DNA of 64,000 nt from Macrostomum hystrix (Eukaryota > Platyhelminthes > Macrostomidae): contig CATNEN010000001.1 in assembly GCA_950097015.1 (NCBI GenBank), positions 6,247,001 through 6,311,000 of the forward strand. The letters run 5' to 3'. Position 1 is the stretch's first letter; the number at the start of each line of letters is the position of its first letter. Of the stretch, positions 34,812 to 45,854 are shown one piece after another. The position numbers were made by a program, and so were the translations under genes. Below the pieces are notes generated by a model, which saw only the letters and a list, made by a program, of their open reading frames with translations, was not told the DNA's origin and made no database searches.

Positions 34812-35264
34812 AGCTTTAAAAATGCTGAAAATGCAGCTGCTTAAAAGTATATACTGGACGAATTAAAAATATTTCTGCTCCCCGAAGGGTGGAAAGGCTT
34901 GATAGTTAGTATACTAAGATGGAAATATTGTTTTTTTGGTCGTTGGTTTTGGTAAAGTCAGAATGGTCTACTCCCGCCTGCGTAAGACTTGAAAATATAT
35001 TTTAGCCATAAGTTAAATTTAGGAGCATGCTGGAGACTACTGACAGTAGTGCTCTAAGTTTTAGGCTAACTAAATTTGTAACCAGCATATTTGGGTGAGA
35101 CTTGTCTAGTCAGTATAATATAGCAATGGTGGACTGTGGGCCAATAAAACTGAGTTGAGTCTGGCTATACTGAGCTCACCCAGATACCATTTAAAAAGTA
35201 ATAGTTTATTAAGTGTTCCAGCACATTCCTAGTTAATTTGCATGCATAACTAAGTATAGAATAG
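34812..35264. other. Unique spacer
   Basis: AT-rich sequence between the 18-bp array and a SINE fragment. Nothing recognised. Confidence 0.5.
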
Positions 35265-35450
35265 GAGTCTGCCCTGACTTTCTCATCTTCAGCCAGTGTA
35301 CACCCTTACTACTGTGGCTTGGAGGTTGGCACCTCAATGGCGTAAATTGCACGAAAAGTCCCCAAGCCTTCTCTTCACGACTACGTCTCAAATGAATGTG
35401 GTCTCGCCGCGGAATCGAACTCAGGGACCTTGGTGCATTAAAGTGTTTTT
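35265..35450 (-). repeat. SINE family B, head-side half
   Basis: A minus-strand fragment with GTCTGCCCTGACTTTCTCAT, GTGGCTTGGAGGTTGGCACC and GAATCGAACTCAGGGACCTT. It sits 3' of the duplicated gene, as does the copy at 23235-23530. Confidence 0.7.
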
Positions 35451-35594
35451 TTGTACGTAATTTTTCAGGTCTTCATCGACAATAAATAAATCAGCTTTAT
35501 GACTGCAAAAAGGAGTTTTCGATTGTGTATTGTTTCTGTTCCTGTTACTCTTAATTTTGTTATAGTTCCTTATCTATATTAGCCAGTCGCCTCA

Positions 35595-37873
35595 CTAACA
35601 AGCGTTCGCCATCCAGTTCAGTAGAACCCGGCCTTGAAGCTCCGAGTTGCCGCCGGACACGATGGTGCAGCGGTTGCCGGAACAGAATGAGCCGCCGCCG
35701 CCTCCGCCTCCGCCGAAATAGGGATGAGAAGAGGCGCCACCCCCGCTGTAGCCGCCTCCTCCGCCGGCTCCAATGCGACGGGCGGAGCAGCAGCCGCCGC
35801 CGCCACCGCCACCTCCGAATCCGCCGTCGCCGGTGAAGCAGGAGGAGCTGCGGGCTCCGCCGAGCCAGCCGTCAATGCGGCTCAGACCGGCGCCTCCGAA
35901 ATGAGCATAGCCGCACGGGGCAGCCGAGCCATTCCAGCCAGCTCCGGGGCCGCCGCATGAGTAGTAAAACGAAGCTTCGTATCGATTGGTGGATACCTGA
36001 CCCGGTGAGCCGTTGCTTCCACCCTTGCCAGCGTAATAACTCCACGACGGGTTGGAGCTTGTTCCGCTTTGGTCCCTACTTCCGTCGGTGCCTGCAAAAT
36101 GTATTGTAATCTGCTGTAACATTGTCTAAACCAGTAGTGGAAGACTTGCGTCTGCATTTTCGGGATTGTAGTGCCAGTGTTTCTGAGGTTGTTGGGCAGT
36201 GTCAGCTGCCCGCGAAGGCCGTTGTTTCAGGCCGGTTTGTTTGTCTCGCCCTCTCACCCTCCTCCCCGTCGCTGATCCGTGTGCCCTGATTGGCTAGACG
36301 CGGGCGTTGTATGTTAACAGTACCCCAGCCCTGCCTGGCTTTGCACCTACCGCCAATCAGGTATAGCTTATAGCTTTGCTCGTCAACCCGGCCAGCGCAC
36401 AAAACCCTACCCCTCCATGCGCGCTGGTGGCTTGACTTTGGTGGTTGTGCTCCGCTTCTACTGTCTGCCGCAACTCCTCCGGGTAGCTGCCCTTCTTTTC
36501 TTATTGTCTGTCCCGTGCCGGAGCGCCTCTCGCATTCGCTCCTGTGTTTCGATCGCGCTTCGCTTTTACAATTGAGCCGTAATGTCGGTCTTTTACTGCG
36601 AAGACTCAATTTATTGCAAAAGATCAAATACGCCGAAATCGTCAGAGTATCTACCTGTGTAATCAAGCGTTTCGACAGGTAAGCGCTGCATTCGTGTCTC
36701 TCCTTTCTGAGTGCCACGTCCATACTGTAAGATCTTACTTAAGAGTACTGCGTGAGCGTCCTAAGGCATTGTTAAGTGATTACCCGCAGTTCACTTAATA
36801 CGTAGTACTGTTGGCCGTGCAGGACCCCAAACCACAGACCCTACAGGATGAGCTAACAAAACTGTACACTAAAAAGCTTATTAACAGCACAGAAAATCTC
36901 CGCTTGTGTGTAAACGATTTTTTCTCAATGCTTAGTGTCTAAAACGTTTCTCAGATTTCTCAGATCTCACCTGAATATTTGTAGCTGCTGCCGCCACCTC
37001 CGCCAGCAGCCAGAAGCAGCTGGGGACTCGTGGAGTCACTCATGTTGTACACGAAGCTGCCACCGCCTCCGCCAGCTCCGAAACTGCAGGCCGAGTTGCC
37101 ACCGGCCTTGCCGGCAACGATTTGCAGTCGGGTGCCGTTAGTGAGGCTGAAGCTACCATTAACGAAAGCGCCCCTGCCGCCTGGATACAAATGCGCATAG
37201 TAAGCGGTGGAGCCACCAGCGGCTCCGTATGCCTCGATGCGGTAGCAGCCCGTAACGTTGATAGTGAGGTTCTTGACAGCGCCGAATCTGCCCGTGCTGT
37301 TTTCTACGCGAGGAACAACGAAATTAAAATACATTTTAAAAATGTTAAAAGCTTGAATATTTCAACGATCTTTATAGAAAGTTTTGCAAGGCTTGAAACT
37401 GGCTCGGCTCACGTCCAATCACTAGGCTCAAATTTATGGCATTGACAAATCCATCGAGCTCAGGGTCATCCACCTTCCACAGCTTCGTGGATTCGTCAGT
37501 TGTGAGTGTTATCTGGCTTGTCGCTTGAGCAGTGCTCGATCCTGGCTCCGTGACAACCAGACTGCAAACTCGGCTAGACTTGTTGAATTGGGCAACTGTG
37601 CAACCCCTCTGCCGGCACCCAATTAGGCAGTCGAGCTCTGTTGAAAGGCCGCTTACGTTGAGCAAGCTGCTGCCCGCTGAACCATCAAACACGAACTGAG
37701 CAAGGAGCTTTAACTTGTTACACAGGCCACTGCTCACAGCGTCAATCACTGAAATAGAATGGGTTTGTGGGTTAATACCCAAGCCTTTGGGATGTGTGCA
37801 AACTGTGTGAGCAGCTCATGCACTAACCGATTGAGTGAACTAACAATAGAACAACCAGCGCTTTGAGTCGCAT
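35595..37873 (-). CDS. Secreted PAN plus ALK-type glycine-rich domain protein, copy 4
   Basis: The near-identical duplicate of the gene at 23665-25938. Exons are 37873-37828, 37748-37413, 37303-36971 and 36091-35595, giving 403 residues. Exon lengths are 46, 336, 333 and 497 nt, against 46, 336, 333 and 494 in copy 3. The extra codon is in a glycine run. Scattered residue changes are seen, such as LSTEL for LPTEL and FVNAI for FANAI, and all four splice borders are kept. The domain order is signal peptide, PAN/apple-like segment, and two halves of an ALK-like glycine-rich domain with conserved cysteines. The upstream flank starts the 22-bp minisatellite about 190 bp from the ATG. Both copies appear functional, and their function is unknown. 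Confidence 0.85.
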
Positions 37874-38065
37874 CGCCAATATTTCTGTTGTTTATTCGGG
37901 ATGATTGCAGGGTCTGAGAAGGCTGTCAGTAGAGAACAAGCTGGGTACGACACTTACCTTTATACCATTTGCACGTTCGATTCTCTGCAACCAATAGCAG
38001 ATGCGGCAGCCTCAGTGGGATTGGGCAGTGGCGTCACCAGATTTTTGTCTAGGGCCGCGCTTTTT

Positions 38066-40800
38066 GGGGCGCCACTACTGGGGGCACCGCTACTCGTACT
38101 ATGGGGCACCGCTACTCGTACTATGGGGCACCGCTACTCGTACTATGGGGCACCGCTACTCGTACTATGGGGCACCGCTACTCGTACTATGGGGCACCGC
38201 TACTCGTACTATGGGGCACCCCACTACTCGTACTATGGGGCATCGCTACTCGTACTATCGGGCGCCAGTACTCGTACTATGGGGCGCCACTACTCGTACT
38301 ATGGGGCACCGCTACTCGTACTATGGGGTGCCACTACTCGTACTATGGGGCACCACTACTCACACTATGGGGCACCGCTACTCGTAATATGGGGCACCGC
38401 TACTCGTACTATGGGGCGCCACTACTCGTAATATGGGGCACCGCTACTCGTACTATGGGGCGCCACTACTCGTACTATGGGGCACCACTACTCGTACTAT
38501 GGGGCACCACTACTCGTACTATGGGGCACCGCTACTCGTAGTATGGGGCGCCACTACTCGTACTATGTGGCGCCAGTACTCGTACAATTGGGGCTACTAC
38601 TCGTACAATCGGGCGCCACTACTCGTACTATGGGGAACCACTACTCGTAGTATGGGGCACTGCTACTCGTACTATCGGGCGCCACTACTCGTACTATGGG
38701 GCGCCACTACTTGTACTATGGGGCACCGCTACTCGTACTATGGGGAACCACTACTCGTACTATGGGGCACCGCTACTCGTACTATGGGGCGCCACTACTC
38801 GTACTATGGGGCGCCACTACTCGTACTATGGGGCGCCACTACTCGTACTATGGGGCGCCACTACTCGTACTATGGGGCACCACTACTCGTACTATGGGGC
38901 ACCACTACTCGTACTATGGGGCACCGCTACTCGTAGTATGGGGCGCCACTACTCGTACTATGTGGCGCCAGTACTCGTACAATTGGGGCTACTACTCGTA
39001 CAATCGGGCGCCACTACTCGTACTATGGGGAACCACTACTCGTAGTATGGGGCACTGCTACTCGTACTATCGGGCGCCACTACTCGTACTATGGGGCGCC
39101 ACTACTTGTACTATGGGGCACCGCTACTCGTACTATGGGGAACCACTACTCGTACTATGGGGCACCGCTACTCGTACTATGGGGCGCCACTACTCGTACT
39201 ATGGGGCGCCACTACTCGTACTATGGGGCGCCACTACTCGTACTATGGGGCGCCACTACTCGTACTATGGGGCGCCACTACTCGTACTATGGGGCGCCAC
39301 TACTCGTACTATGGGGCGCCACTACTCGTACTATGGGGCACCGCTACTCGTACTATGGGGCGCCACTACTCGTACTATGGGGCACCGCTACTCGTAGTAT
39401 GGGGCGCCACTACTCGTACTATGTGGCGCCAGTACTCGTACAATTGGGGCTACTACTCGTACAATCGGGCGCCACTACTCGTACTATGGGGAACCACTAC
39501 TCGTAGTATGGGGCACTGCTACTCGTACTATCGGGCGCCACTACTCGTACTATGGGGCGCCACTACTTGTACTATGGGGCACCGCTACTCGTACTATGGG
39601 GAACCACTACTCGTACTATGGGGCACCGCTACTCGTACTATGGGGCGCCACTACTCGTACTATGGGGCGCCACTACTCGTACTATGGGGCGCCACTACTC
39701 GTACTATGGGGCGCCACTACTCGTACTATGGGGCACCACTACTCGTACTATGGGGCACCACTACTCGTACTATGGGGCACCGCTACTCGTAGTATGGGGC
39801 GCCACTACTCGTACTATGTGGCGCCAGTACTCGTACAATTGGGGCTACTACTCGTACAATCGGGCGCCACTACTCGTACTATGGGGAACCACTACTCGTA
39901 GTATGGGGCACTGCTACTCGTACTATCGGGCGCCACTACTCGTACTATGGGGCGCCACTACTTGTACTATGGGGCACCGCTACTCGTACTATGGGGAACC
40001 ACTACTCGTACTATGGGGCACCGCTACTCGTACTATGGGGCACCACTACTCGTACTATGGGGCACCACTACTCGTACTATGGGGCACCGCTACTCGTAGT
40101 ATGGGGCGCCACTACTCGTACTATGTGGCGCCAGTACTCGTACAATTGGGGCTACTACTCGTACAATCGGGCGCCACTACTCGTACTATGGGGAACCACT
40201 ACTCGTAGTATGGGGCACTGCTACTCGTACTATCGGGCGCCACTACTCGTACTATGGGGCGCCACTACTTGTACTATGGGGCACCGCTACTCGTACTATG
40301 GGGAACCACTACTCGTACTATGGGGCACCGCTACTCGTACTATGGGGCGCCACTACTCGTACTATGGGGCGCCACTACTCGTACTATGTGGCGCCACTAC
40401 TCGTACTATGGGGCGCCACTACTCGTACTATGTGGCGCCACTACTCGTACTATGGGGCGCCACTACTCGTACTATGGGGCACCGCTACTCGTACTATGGG
40501 GCGCCACTACTCGTACTATGTGGCGCCACTACTCGTACTATGGGGCGCCACTACTCGTACTATGGGGCGCCACTACTCGTACTATGGGGCGCCACTACTC
40601 GTACTATGTGGCGCCACTACTCGTACTATGGGGCGCCACTACTCGTACTATGTGGCGCCACTACTCGTACTATGGGGCGCCACTACTCGTACTATGGGGC
40701 ACCGCTACTCGTACTATGGGGCGCCACTACTCGTACTATGTGGCGCCACTACTCGTACTATGGGGCGCCACTACTCGTACTATGGGGCGCCACTACTCGT
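38066..40800. repeat. 22-bp minisatellite, array B with higher-order units
   Basis: About 124 copies of the GGGGCACCGCTACTCGTACTAT unit. A distinctive string of variants (GTAGTATGG, then TATGTGGCGCCAGTACTCG, then a shortened CAATTGGGGCTACTACTCG) recurs at 38538, 38933, 39394, 39789 and 40096, giving steps of 395, 461, 395 and 307 bp. This shows expansion by multi-unit blocks. The right third (40360-40790) is made of TATGTGGCGCC/TATGGGGCGCC alternations. Confidence 0.97.
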
Positions 40801-41374
40801 ACGAGGGCATTTCTTCTCGTAGAGGATGGCAGGATCCTTTTGATAGCCTGGCATCTGTTCAGCTTCACCTGAACAGGTTGAAGGCTTAACTTTGACTAAC
40901 TGCCAGAATTTTATCCTTGGGATGACAGACATGAGTGTTGAAAATTCTTTTTTCTTGTGTCTCGCCTCCTCCTCTTGTTTTGTAACTGAGCATATTTCTT
41001 GCATCAGTTTTTGCAGGAGAATATGGTTATTTGGGATTGACACTAAAAATGCAATGAATTTTCACATTTGATTGACTGTAAGGTAAAGGCAGGACAGCCA
41101 TGTAAAATGATTTATTAAATCAACAAGACAACTTATCGAAACCTCAGACTTTCCATTTTTTGCAACCATGTATAACATATACGAGTCCCTGTAACAAATG
41201 TTTATCAATGTTGATTGACGGAATTCCAGCTCGAGAGAATTTTTTGCTTGAGATAGATTTAGGATAAAAAAGTTGTTAGCCTTGTCATATAGAGTTTCCA
41301 TTGTAGACTAATCTGTCTGCAATCTATTTCTATATGACGCATGGGTTGGATTGGATGTGACCATTTTCACAATA
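40801..41374. other. Flank of array B, part of segmental duplication
   Basis: Noncoding; the diverged counterpart of 28144-28734. No gene is recognised. Confidence 0.5.
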
Positions 41375-41465
41375 ATTGGTGACTTTTAACATGCAGCCAG
41401 CGAGAAGGAAATTATGCTCATTCCACTGACTCCTGAGACTCACAGAGACACAATGATGTGCACAT
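41375..41465 (-). repeat. SINE family B fragment
   Basis: A minus-strand fragment with CATGCAGCCAGCGAGAAGGA and TTCCACTGACTCCTGAGAC, the partner of the fragment at 28735-28825 in the duplicate. Confidence 0.6.
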
Positions 41466-41487
41466 CACGCTTAAAAAATCGTTGGGG

Positions 41488-41695
41488 TGTCGCGTCTCAC
41501 AGTCCATGGACTGAACCGCTGTACTGAAGCACAGCAGAGGGGGGTCGCCACACCCAACCCTTAACCCAGCTGATGCTGGTACCCATTTAACAGCTGGGTA
41601 AACTGAAGCAATGCAGAGTTCAGTGTCTCGCTAAAGGACCAATTGTTCCATTTGAGTCAGGAATCGAACCCCCGACCTTCAAGTCGTTAGTCCCA
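41488..41695 (-). repeat. tRNA-derived SINE, family A, truncated
   Basis: Contains ACAGTCCATGGACTGAACCG, GCTGATGCTGGTACCCATTT, GAGTTCAGTGTCTCGCTAAA and the box B complement GGAATCGAACCCCCGACC. The outer tRNA head is cut off after TCGTTAGTCCC. It lies about 70 bp left of the Ty3 insertion. Confidence 0.8.
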
Positions 41696-41767
41696 TATTT
41701 CTATGTTTCTAACTCCTCGCAATAATTCACTAGGTTTAATTAAGGTTATATACGAGTTGCATACATC

Positions 41768-41920
41768 TGTAAGCCGCCGAAAACGAGATTGTAGCGTAGA
41801 CCAAATTCTCGCCACTTTAAGGCGTCAACTCACTCGCTTATATTTTGACGATTAATGTACATCATTGTACAGCATGCAAACGTACATAGCGCGTGCAAAC
41901 ATGTTGCCAACAATCTTACA
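41768..41920 (-). repeat. 3' LTR of the Ty3/gypsy element
   Basis: 153 bp, beginning TGTAAGCCGCCG and ending CAATCTTACA on the plus strand. It appears identical to 46711-46863. Short LTRs with 6-bp perfect terminal inversions (TGTAAG/CTTACA). Confidence 0.95.
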
Positions 41921-41922
41921 AT

Positions 41923-41935
41923 GCTCTCCTTCTTC
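41923..41935 (-). promoter_or_regulatory. Polypurine tract of the Ty3/gypsy element
   Basis: On the minus strand GAAGAAGGAGAGC lies two bases before the 3' LTR, the expected place for the plus-strand primer of reverse transcription. Confidence 0.7.
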
Positions 41936-42156
41936 GAAAAAAAAGTGTTCCACTCACTTTTACAATATTCGAGTTTCTAATTTAATAAAAAAAAGAACGA
42001 GTTATTTTGTAAAAAAAAATATTTATATTACGAGCGTATTGTTGCAACAGTAACTCAATGGAATAATAAAATAGGAAGATAAAATGAAAAAATATTGATC
42101 TGATATAAAAAAAACTGATCTGACAGCAGCGTTTGCAAAAATATCTAACATTATTT

Positions 42157-45100
42157 TCAATGGGTATAAACTTCACCGAAAAACTCTGGAGGAGCACGGG
42201 TCCTTTCACTGCGACGTAATTCGACAACGATAGGGGCGCCGGCTGGGGCGCCGGCTGGGGCGTCGACTGGAGCGCCGACTGGGGCGCCGACTGGGGCGCC
42301 AGCTGGGGCGCCGACCGGGGCGCCGACTGGAGCGCCGACCGGGGCGCCGACTGGAGCGCCGACTGGGGCGCCGACTGGAGCGCCGACTGGGGCGCCGACT
42401 GGAGCGCCGGCTGGAGCGCCGACTGGGGCGCCGACTGGAGCGTCGACTGGGGCGCCGACTGGGGCGCCGACTGGGGCGCCGACTGGGGCGCCGACTGGAC
42501 TGGCCGCCTTGCAGGACTTCAGGCGATTGAAGTGCACGACCCGCTTCTTCCGCGCGTTGGTCTCGAGCTGAATGCGGTAGATAACATCCGAAATTTTCTT
42601 TTTAATACGCCATGGCCCGGTCCACCAGCGGTGAAATTTGCGGCACTCACCTTGCTTGAGTGCTGGATTGTGTAGCCATACCAGATCGCCCTCGCTGAAA
42701 GCTTCGCCGTGGCACCGCTTGTCGTACTCCACCTTCTGGTGCAGCTGCGCTGTCTCCAGGCTTTGCCTCGCCCTCTCGTGCGACGTCTGCATGCGGGTCC
42801 GCAATTCGGCCACCCACTCGCACGGGCGGCGGTCGTCAGGCGCCAGACCTCCGTAGGCCAAGTCCAGCGGCAGCCGTAGTTCCCGGCCGAGATGCATCGC
42901 CGAGGGTGTCTGACCAGTTGACTTGTGTACTGAAGTGCGGTAGCCCATGAGTGCAATCTGCAGATGAAGGTCCCAGTCTCGCTGGTTCTCGTTCACCCAG
43001 GCTCGCAGCAGCTGCACCAGCGTCCGGTTCATCCGTTCGCAGCCGCCGTCTCCTTCAGGGTGATAGCCTGTCGTCCGCGTTTTGTCGATCTGCAACATCC
43101 GCATCGTCTCTTTAAACAACTGCGACTCCCAGTTCCGGCCCTGGTCCGTGTGCACTGACTGCGGAACTCCGAAGCGAGCCACCCACTCGTTGACAAATGT
43201 GCGGGCTGTAGTCTCAGCGTCTTGGGATGGCAGTGGGAAGGCCTCGGTCCATTTGCTGAAGGTGTCGATGACGACCAGGATAACTGAATTTCCTCGCTCA
43301 GTTCTCGGCAAGCCCACCATGAAGTCCATTTCAAGTCGCTGACCAACGCTGCCGATTGCCATGCTCTGCAGAGGCGCCCGCCTGTGCTGACCGGAGTCCT
43401 TCAGTCTTGCGCATTCACTGCACGTGGCGCACCAGTCAGAGACGTCTGCTGTCATTCCAGGCCAGTAGAGTCGCGCCCTGATCTTTTCGATGGTCTTCTG
43501 CGTACCGCAGTGGCTGCCGCTCGTTCCAGCATGAGCTTCGGCGAAAACATCGTGCTGCAGACTTTCCGGCACCACCAGCTGCTGACAAATGGCGCTGCCA
43601 TCATCTGACTCCCACCGGCGGCACAGCAGACCGTCTACCAGCGTCAGCCGCTGGAACTCGGACAGAAGCTGCCGCTGCCGATTGCTCCAGCTATCTGTCT
43701 CCGCCTTTGCTGGTTGTCCGCCAGTTCGCAAATAGTTCGCCAGCTGCTGCATGCACCGATCCGCTGCCTGGGCTCGCCGAATTGCGCTGTCATCTTTGAA
43801 CTCGACAGAGAGGGCAGAGCCGCTGCACAGGCAGGGATCTTTTCGACACGGTCGCCGACTCAGTGCGTCTGCATTGCCATGTTTTTCGCCCTTGCGGTAC
43901 TCAGTCTGGTAGTCGAACTCGCTGAGTTTGTCCAGCCACCGGGCCAGCTGACCATCAGGATCTCGGAAACGCAGCAGATGAATCAGCGATGCGTGGTCAG
44001 TGCGCAGGGTGAATTTCTTTCCCAGCAAATAGCTGCGATAGTGACCGACGAAGTGCACAATTGCCAGCAACTCTCGTCTCGTTGTGCAGTAATTTCGTTC
44101 TGCCTTGGACAGGATTCGACTGCCGTACGCCACCACCTGTGTCCTGTCACCACGGCGCTCCTGTAGAACTCCTGAGATAGCCACGCCGGAGGCATCGGTG
44201 TCCAGCACAAACTCGGCGTCTTCTGCGAATGTCGGCATGATGAGGACCGGGCTGGATGTCAGGCACTGCTTCAGTTGATTGAATGCCGCTGAGCACTCCG
44301 GAGACCAGTTGAAAGCCACATCCTTCTGCGTTAGTTCGTACAATGGCGCAGCAATCTCGCTGTAGTTTTTGACGAACTGACGATAGTAGCCGCACAGTCC
44401 CAGAAACTGCCGCACTTCTGAACGGTCCTCAGGCATTGGCCACTCCTGTACTGCCTTTGCCTTGTCCGGATCAGTTGTCACACCGTCCTTGGAGATTCGA
44501 AAGCCAAGAAAAGAGATTTCTTGATAGCACAAGTGGCACTTTGTCGGCTTTAACTTCAGATTTGCGGTTCTAAATTTCTGCAGCACAAGCTGAAGTCTCC
44601 GAAGATGCTCCTCGAATCCTTTCGAAAATATTACTACGTCATCGAGAAATGATAGACACACTTCCCACCGAAGACCCTTCAGCACAAGTTCCATCAGTCT
44701 CGAGAATGTGGCAGGCCCGTTGCAGACTCCTTGAGGCAGCCTCTTGTACTGGAACAATCCCTGTGGCGCAGGAAATGCCGTTTTTTCACGACTCTCCGAG
44801 TCCAACATCACCTGAGAGTAGCCGCTGGTGAAATCTAGCGTCGAAAACATCGTGGACCCTGCCAAGGCGTCGATCAGATCGCTGGTGTGAGGCAGTGGAT
44901 GACTGTCCTTCACGGTCACAGAGTTGAGCAGTCTGAAATCGTTCACGAAACGCAAACTACCGTCCTTCTTCTTCACCAGGATGACTGGGCTCGACCATGG
45001 AGAACTCGACGGCTCTACGATGTCGTCTCGCACCATCTGCTCGACCATCTCCGACACCGCTCGCTGGTTCGGAGGCGATAACCGCCGAGGAGGTACTCTG

Positions 45101-45201
45101 ATGGGCTGGGCCGACCCCGTGTCGATTTTGTGGTCTAGCAGTGTAGTGCAGCCCAGGTCGTTCGGACTCTTTGAAAACACATCTCGGTACTGATGCAGCA
45201 T
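42157..45201 (-). CDS. pol: Ty3/gypsy pol: reverse transcriptase, RNase H, integrase
   Basis: A 1014-residue open frame. RT motifs come in order: SSPWSSPVILVKKKDGSLRF, DFTSGYSQV, LPQGVCNGPATF, and the active site SFLDDVVIFS (FLDD, where Y/FxDD is usual). RNase H shows LDTDASGVAISGVL, a RRELLAIVHF helix and LRTDHASL. Integrase has a zinc-binding region (HAGTSGSHCG and CATCSEC). Its catalytic D, D and E are in LEMDFMVG, SVHTDQGRNW and GGCERMNRTL. The C-terminal domain ends at VVHFNRLKSC. It is followed by an unusual run of about 20 PVGA-type tetrapeptides and a final RRSERTRAPPEFF motif. The true N-terminal linker is disturbed by an inversion just upstream. Confidence 0.93.
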   Translation of the reverse strand: MLHQYRDVFSKSPNDLGCTTLLDHKIDTGSAQPIRVPPRRLSPPNQRAVSEMVEQMVRDDIVEPSSSPWSSPVILVKKKDGSLRFVNDFRLLNSVTVKDSHPLPHTSDLIDALAGSTMFSTLDFTSGYSQVMLDSESREKTAFPAPQGLFQYKRLPQGVCNGPATFSRLMELVLKGLRWEVCLSFLDDVVIFSKGFEEHLRRLQLVLQKFRTANLKLKPTKCHLCYQEISFLGFRISKDGVTTDPDKAKAVQEWPMPEDRSEVRQFLGLCGYYRQFVKNYSEIAAPLYELTQKDVAFNWSPECSAAFNQLKQCLTSSPVLIMPTFAEDAEFVLDTDASGVAISGVLQERRGDRTQVVAYGSRILSKAERNYCTTRRELLAIVHFVGHYRSYLLGKKFTLRTDHASLIHLLRFRDPDGQLARWLDKLSEFDYQTEYRKGEKHGNADALSRRPCRKDPCLCSGSALSVEFKDDSAIRRAQAADRCMQQLANYLRTGGQPAKAETDSWSNRQRQLLSEFQRLTLVDGLLCRRWESDDGSAICQQLVVPESLQHDVFAEAHAGTSGSHCGTQKTIEKIRARLYWPGMTADVSDWCATCSECARLKDSGQHRRAPLQSMAIGSVGQRLEMDFMVGLPRTERGNSVILVVIDTFSKWTEAFPLPSQDAETTARTFVNEWVARFGVPQSVHTDQGRNWESQLFKETMRMLQIDKTRTTGYHPEGDGGCERMNRTLVQLLRAWVNENQRDWDLHLQIALMGYRTSVHKSTGQTPSAMHLGRELRLPLDLAYGGLAPDDRRPCEWVAELRTRMQTSHERARQSLETAQLHQKVEYDKRCHGEAFSEGDLVWLHNPALKQGECRKFHRWWTGPWRIKKKISDVIYRIQLETNARKKRVVHFNRLKSCKAASPVGAPVGAPVGAPVGAPVDAPVGAPVGAPAGAPVGAPVGAPVGAPVGAPVGAPVGAPVGAPVGAPAGAPVGAPVGAPVDAPAGAPAGAPIVVELRRSERTRAPPEFFGEVYTH
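42230..42497. repeat. 12-bp minisatellite inside pol
   Basis: About 22 copies of GGCGCCGACTGG or close variants (GGAGCG, GCCGGCTGG, GTCGACTGG), read in frame as PVGA, PAGA or PVDA repeats near the integrase C-terminus. Unit length keeps the frame open to the conserved last 23 residues. Confidence 0.9.
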
Positions 45202-45309
45202 GTTGAGTCAGTGAACGACCAAGAAATTGAGCATGGACCCGATGTTGTAGCGCAAGTGCATATCGATGAGAACAATCTGACAGCCAATCAAGTCCGAAGT
45301 GTCAAGGAT
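45202..45309. other. 108-bp inverted segment between protease and RT
   Basis: Eight-base inverted repeats flank this stretch: TGCAGCAT at 45194-45201 and ATGCTGCA at 45310-45317. Read on the plus strand, opposite to the rest of the element, it encodes a peptide ending LTANQVRSVKDML. This looks like the linker that normally precedes the LLHQYRDVFS type of RT start in Ty3/gypsy elements. On the minus strand the same region contains the protease stop and a stop just before pol. The simplest reading is a local inversion. Confidence 0.7.
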
Positions 45310-45854
45310 ATGCTGCACTCACCATTAACAGCAGTCGCTGATCCAGTCGCAAGTCTCGCAGGAAACACGATTTCATGACCAGCGGGTACAGTTGTACGGT
45401 CCACCACTTCAACGGCGAATGCACCACTCCCTTGTGCTGAAGATTCCATTTTTACTAGCTGACCGCACACACTGAGCGTTTGCCGATTGCAGTCGATGAT
45501 GCAGCCACAACTTCTCAGGAAATCTGCACCCAACAAAAAATCCTTCGCCAGATCGTTGACGATCAACACCTCCTGCCGAACAGTCGCAACACCGAAACTC
45601 AGCTGCACTTCCTGCCAACCACAGGCTGCCAAATAGTTGCCGTCTGCTAGCTTCAGATGCACGGGAGTCGCCAACGGCAAGAGTTTCTCATTCAGCTTAC
45701 GAAACAGGGAACTCGACATCAGCGACTGTGAACACCCAGTGTCAACCAAACAGCTGGCAGGGACACCCATCGGCAGAATGCGGCACTGCACCAGCATGTT
45801 GGCGCCGGTGGCTGAGCAGGACACCTCCAGGACTGGCTGCGCCGGGATTCTCAC
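45288..45854 (-). CDS. Ty3/gypsy aspartic protease
   Basis: A frame that begins inside the gag stop (GTGA overlap), offset from gag, so it is probably reached by ribosomal frameshifting. The catalytic motif LVDTGCSQSLM and a later LLGADFLRSCGCIID mark a retropepsin. The open frame ends at 45288. Its last codons may already lie in rearranged sequence because the inverted segment starts at 45309. Confidence 0.88.
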   Translation of the reverse strand: MRIPAQPVLEVSCSATGANMLVQCRILPMGVPASCLVDTGCSQSLMSSSLFRKLNEKLLPLATPVHLKLADGNYLAACGWQEVQLSFGVATVRQEVLIVNDLAKDFLLGADFLRSCGCIIDCNRQTLSVCGQLVKMESSAQGSGAFAVEVVDRTTVPAGHEIVFPARLATGSATAVNGECSISLTLRT

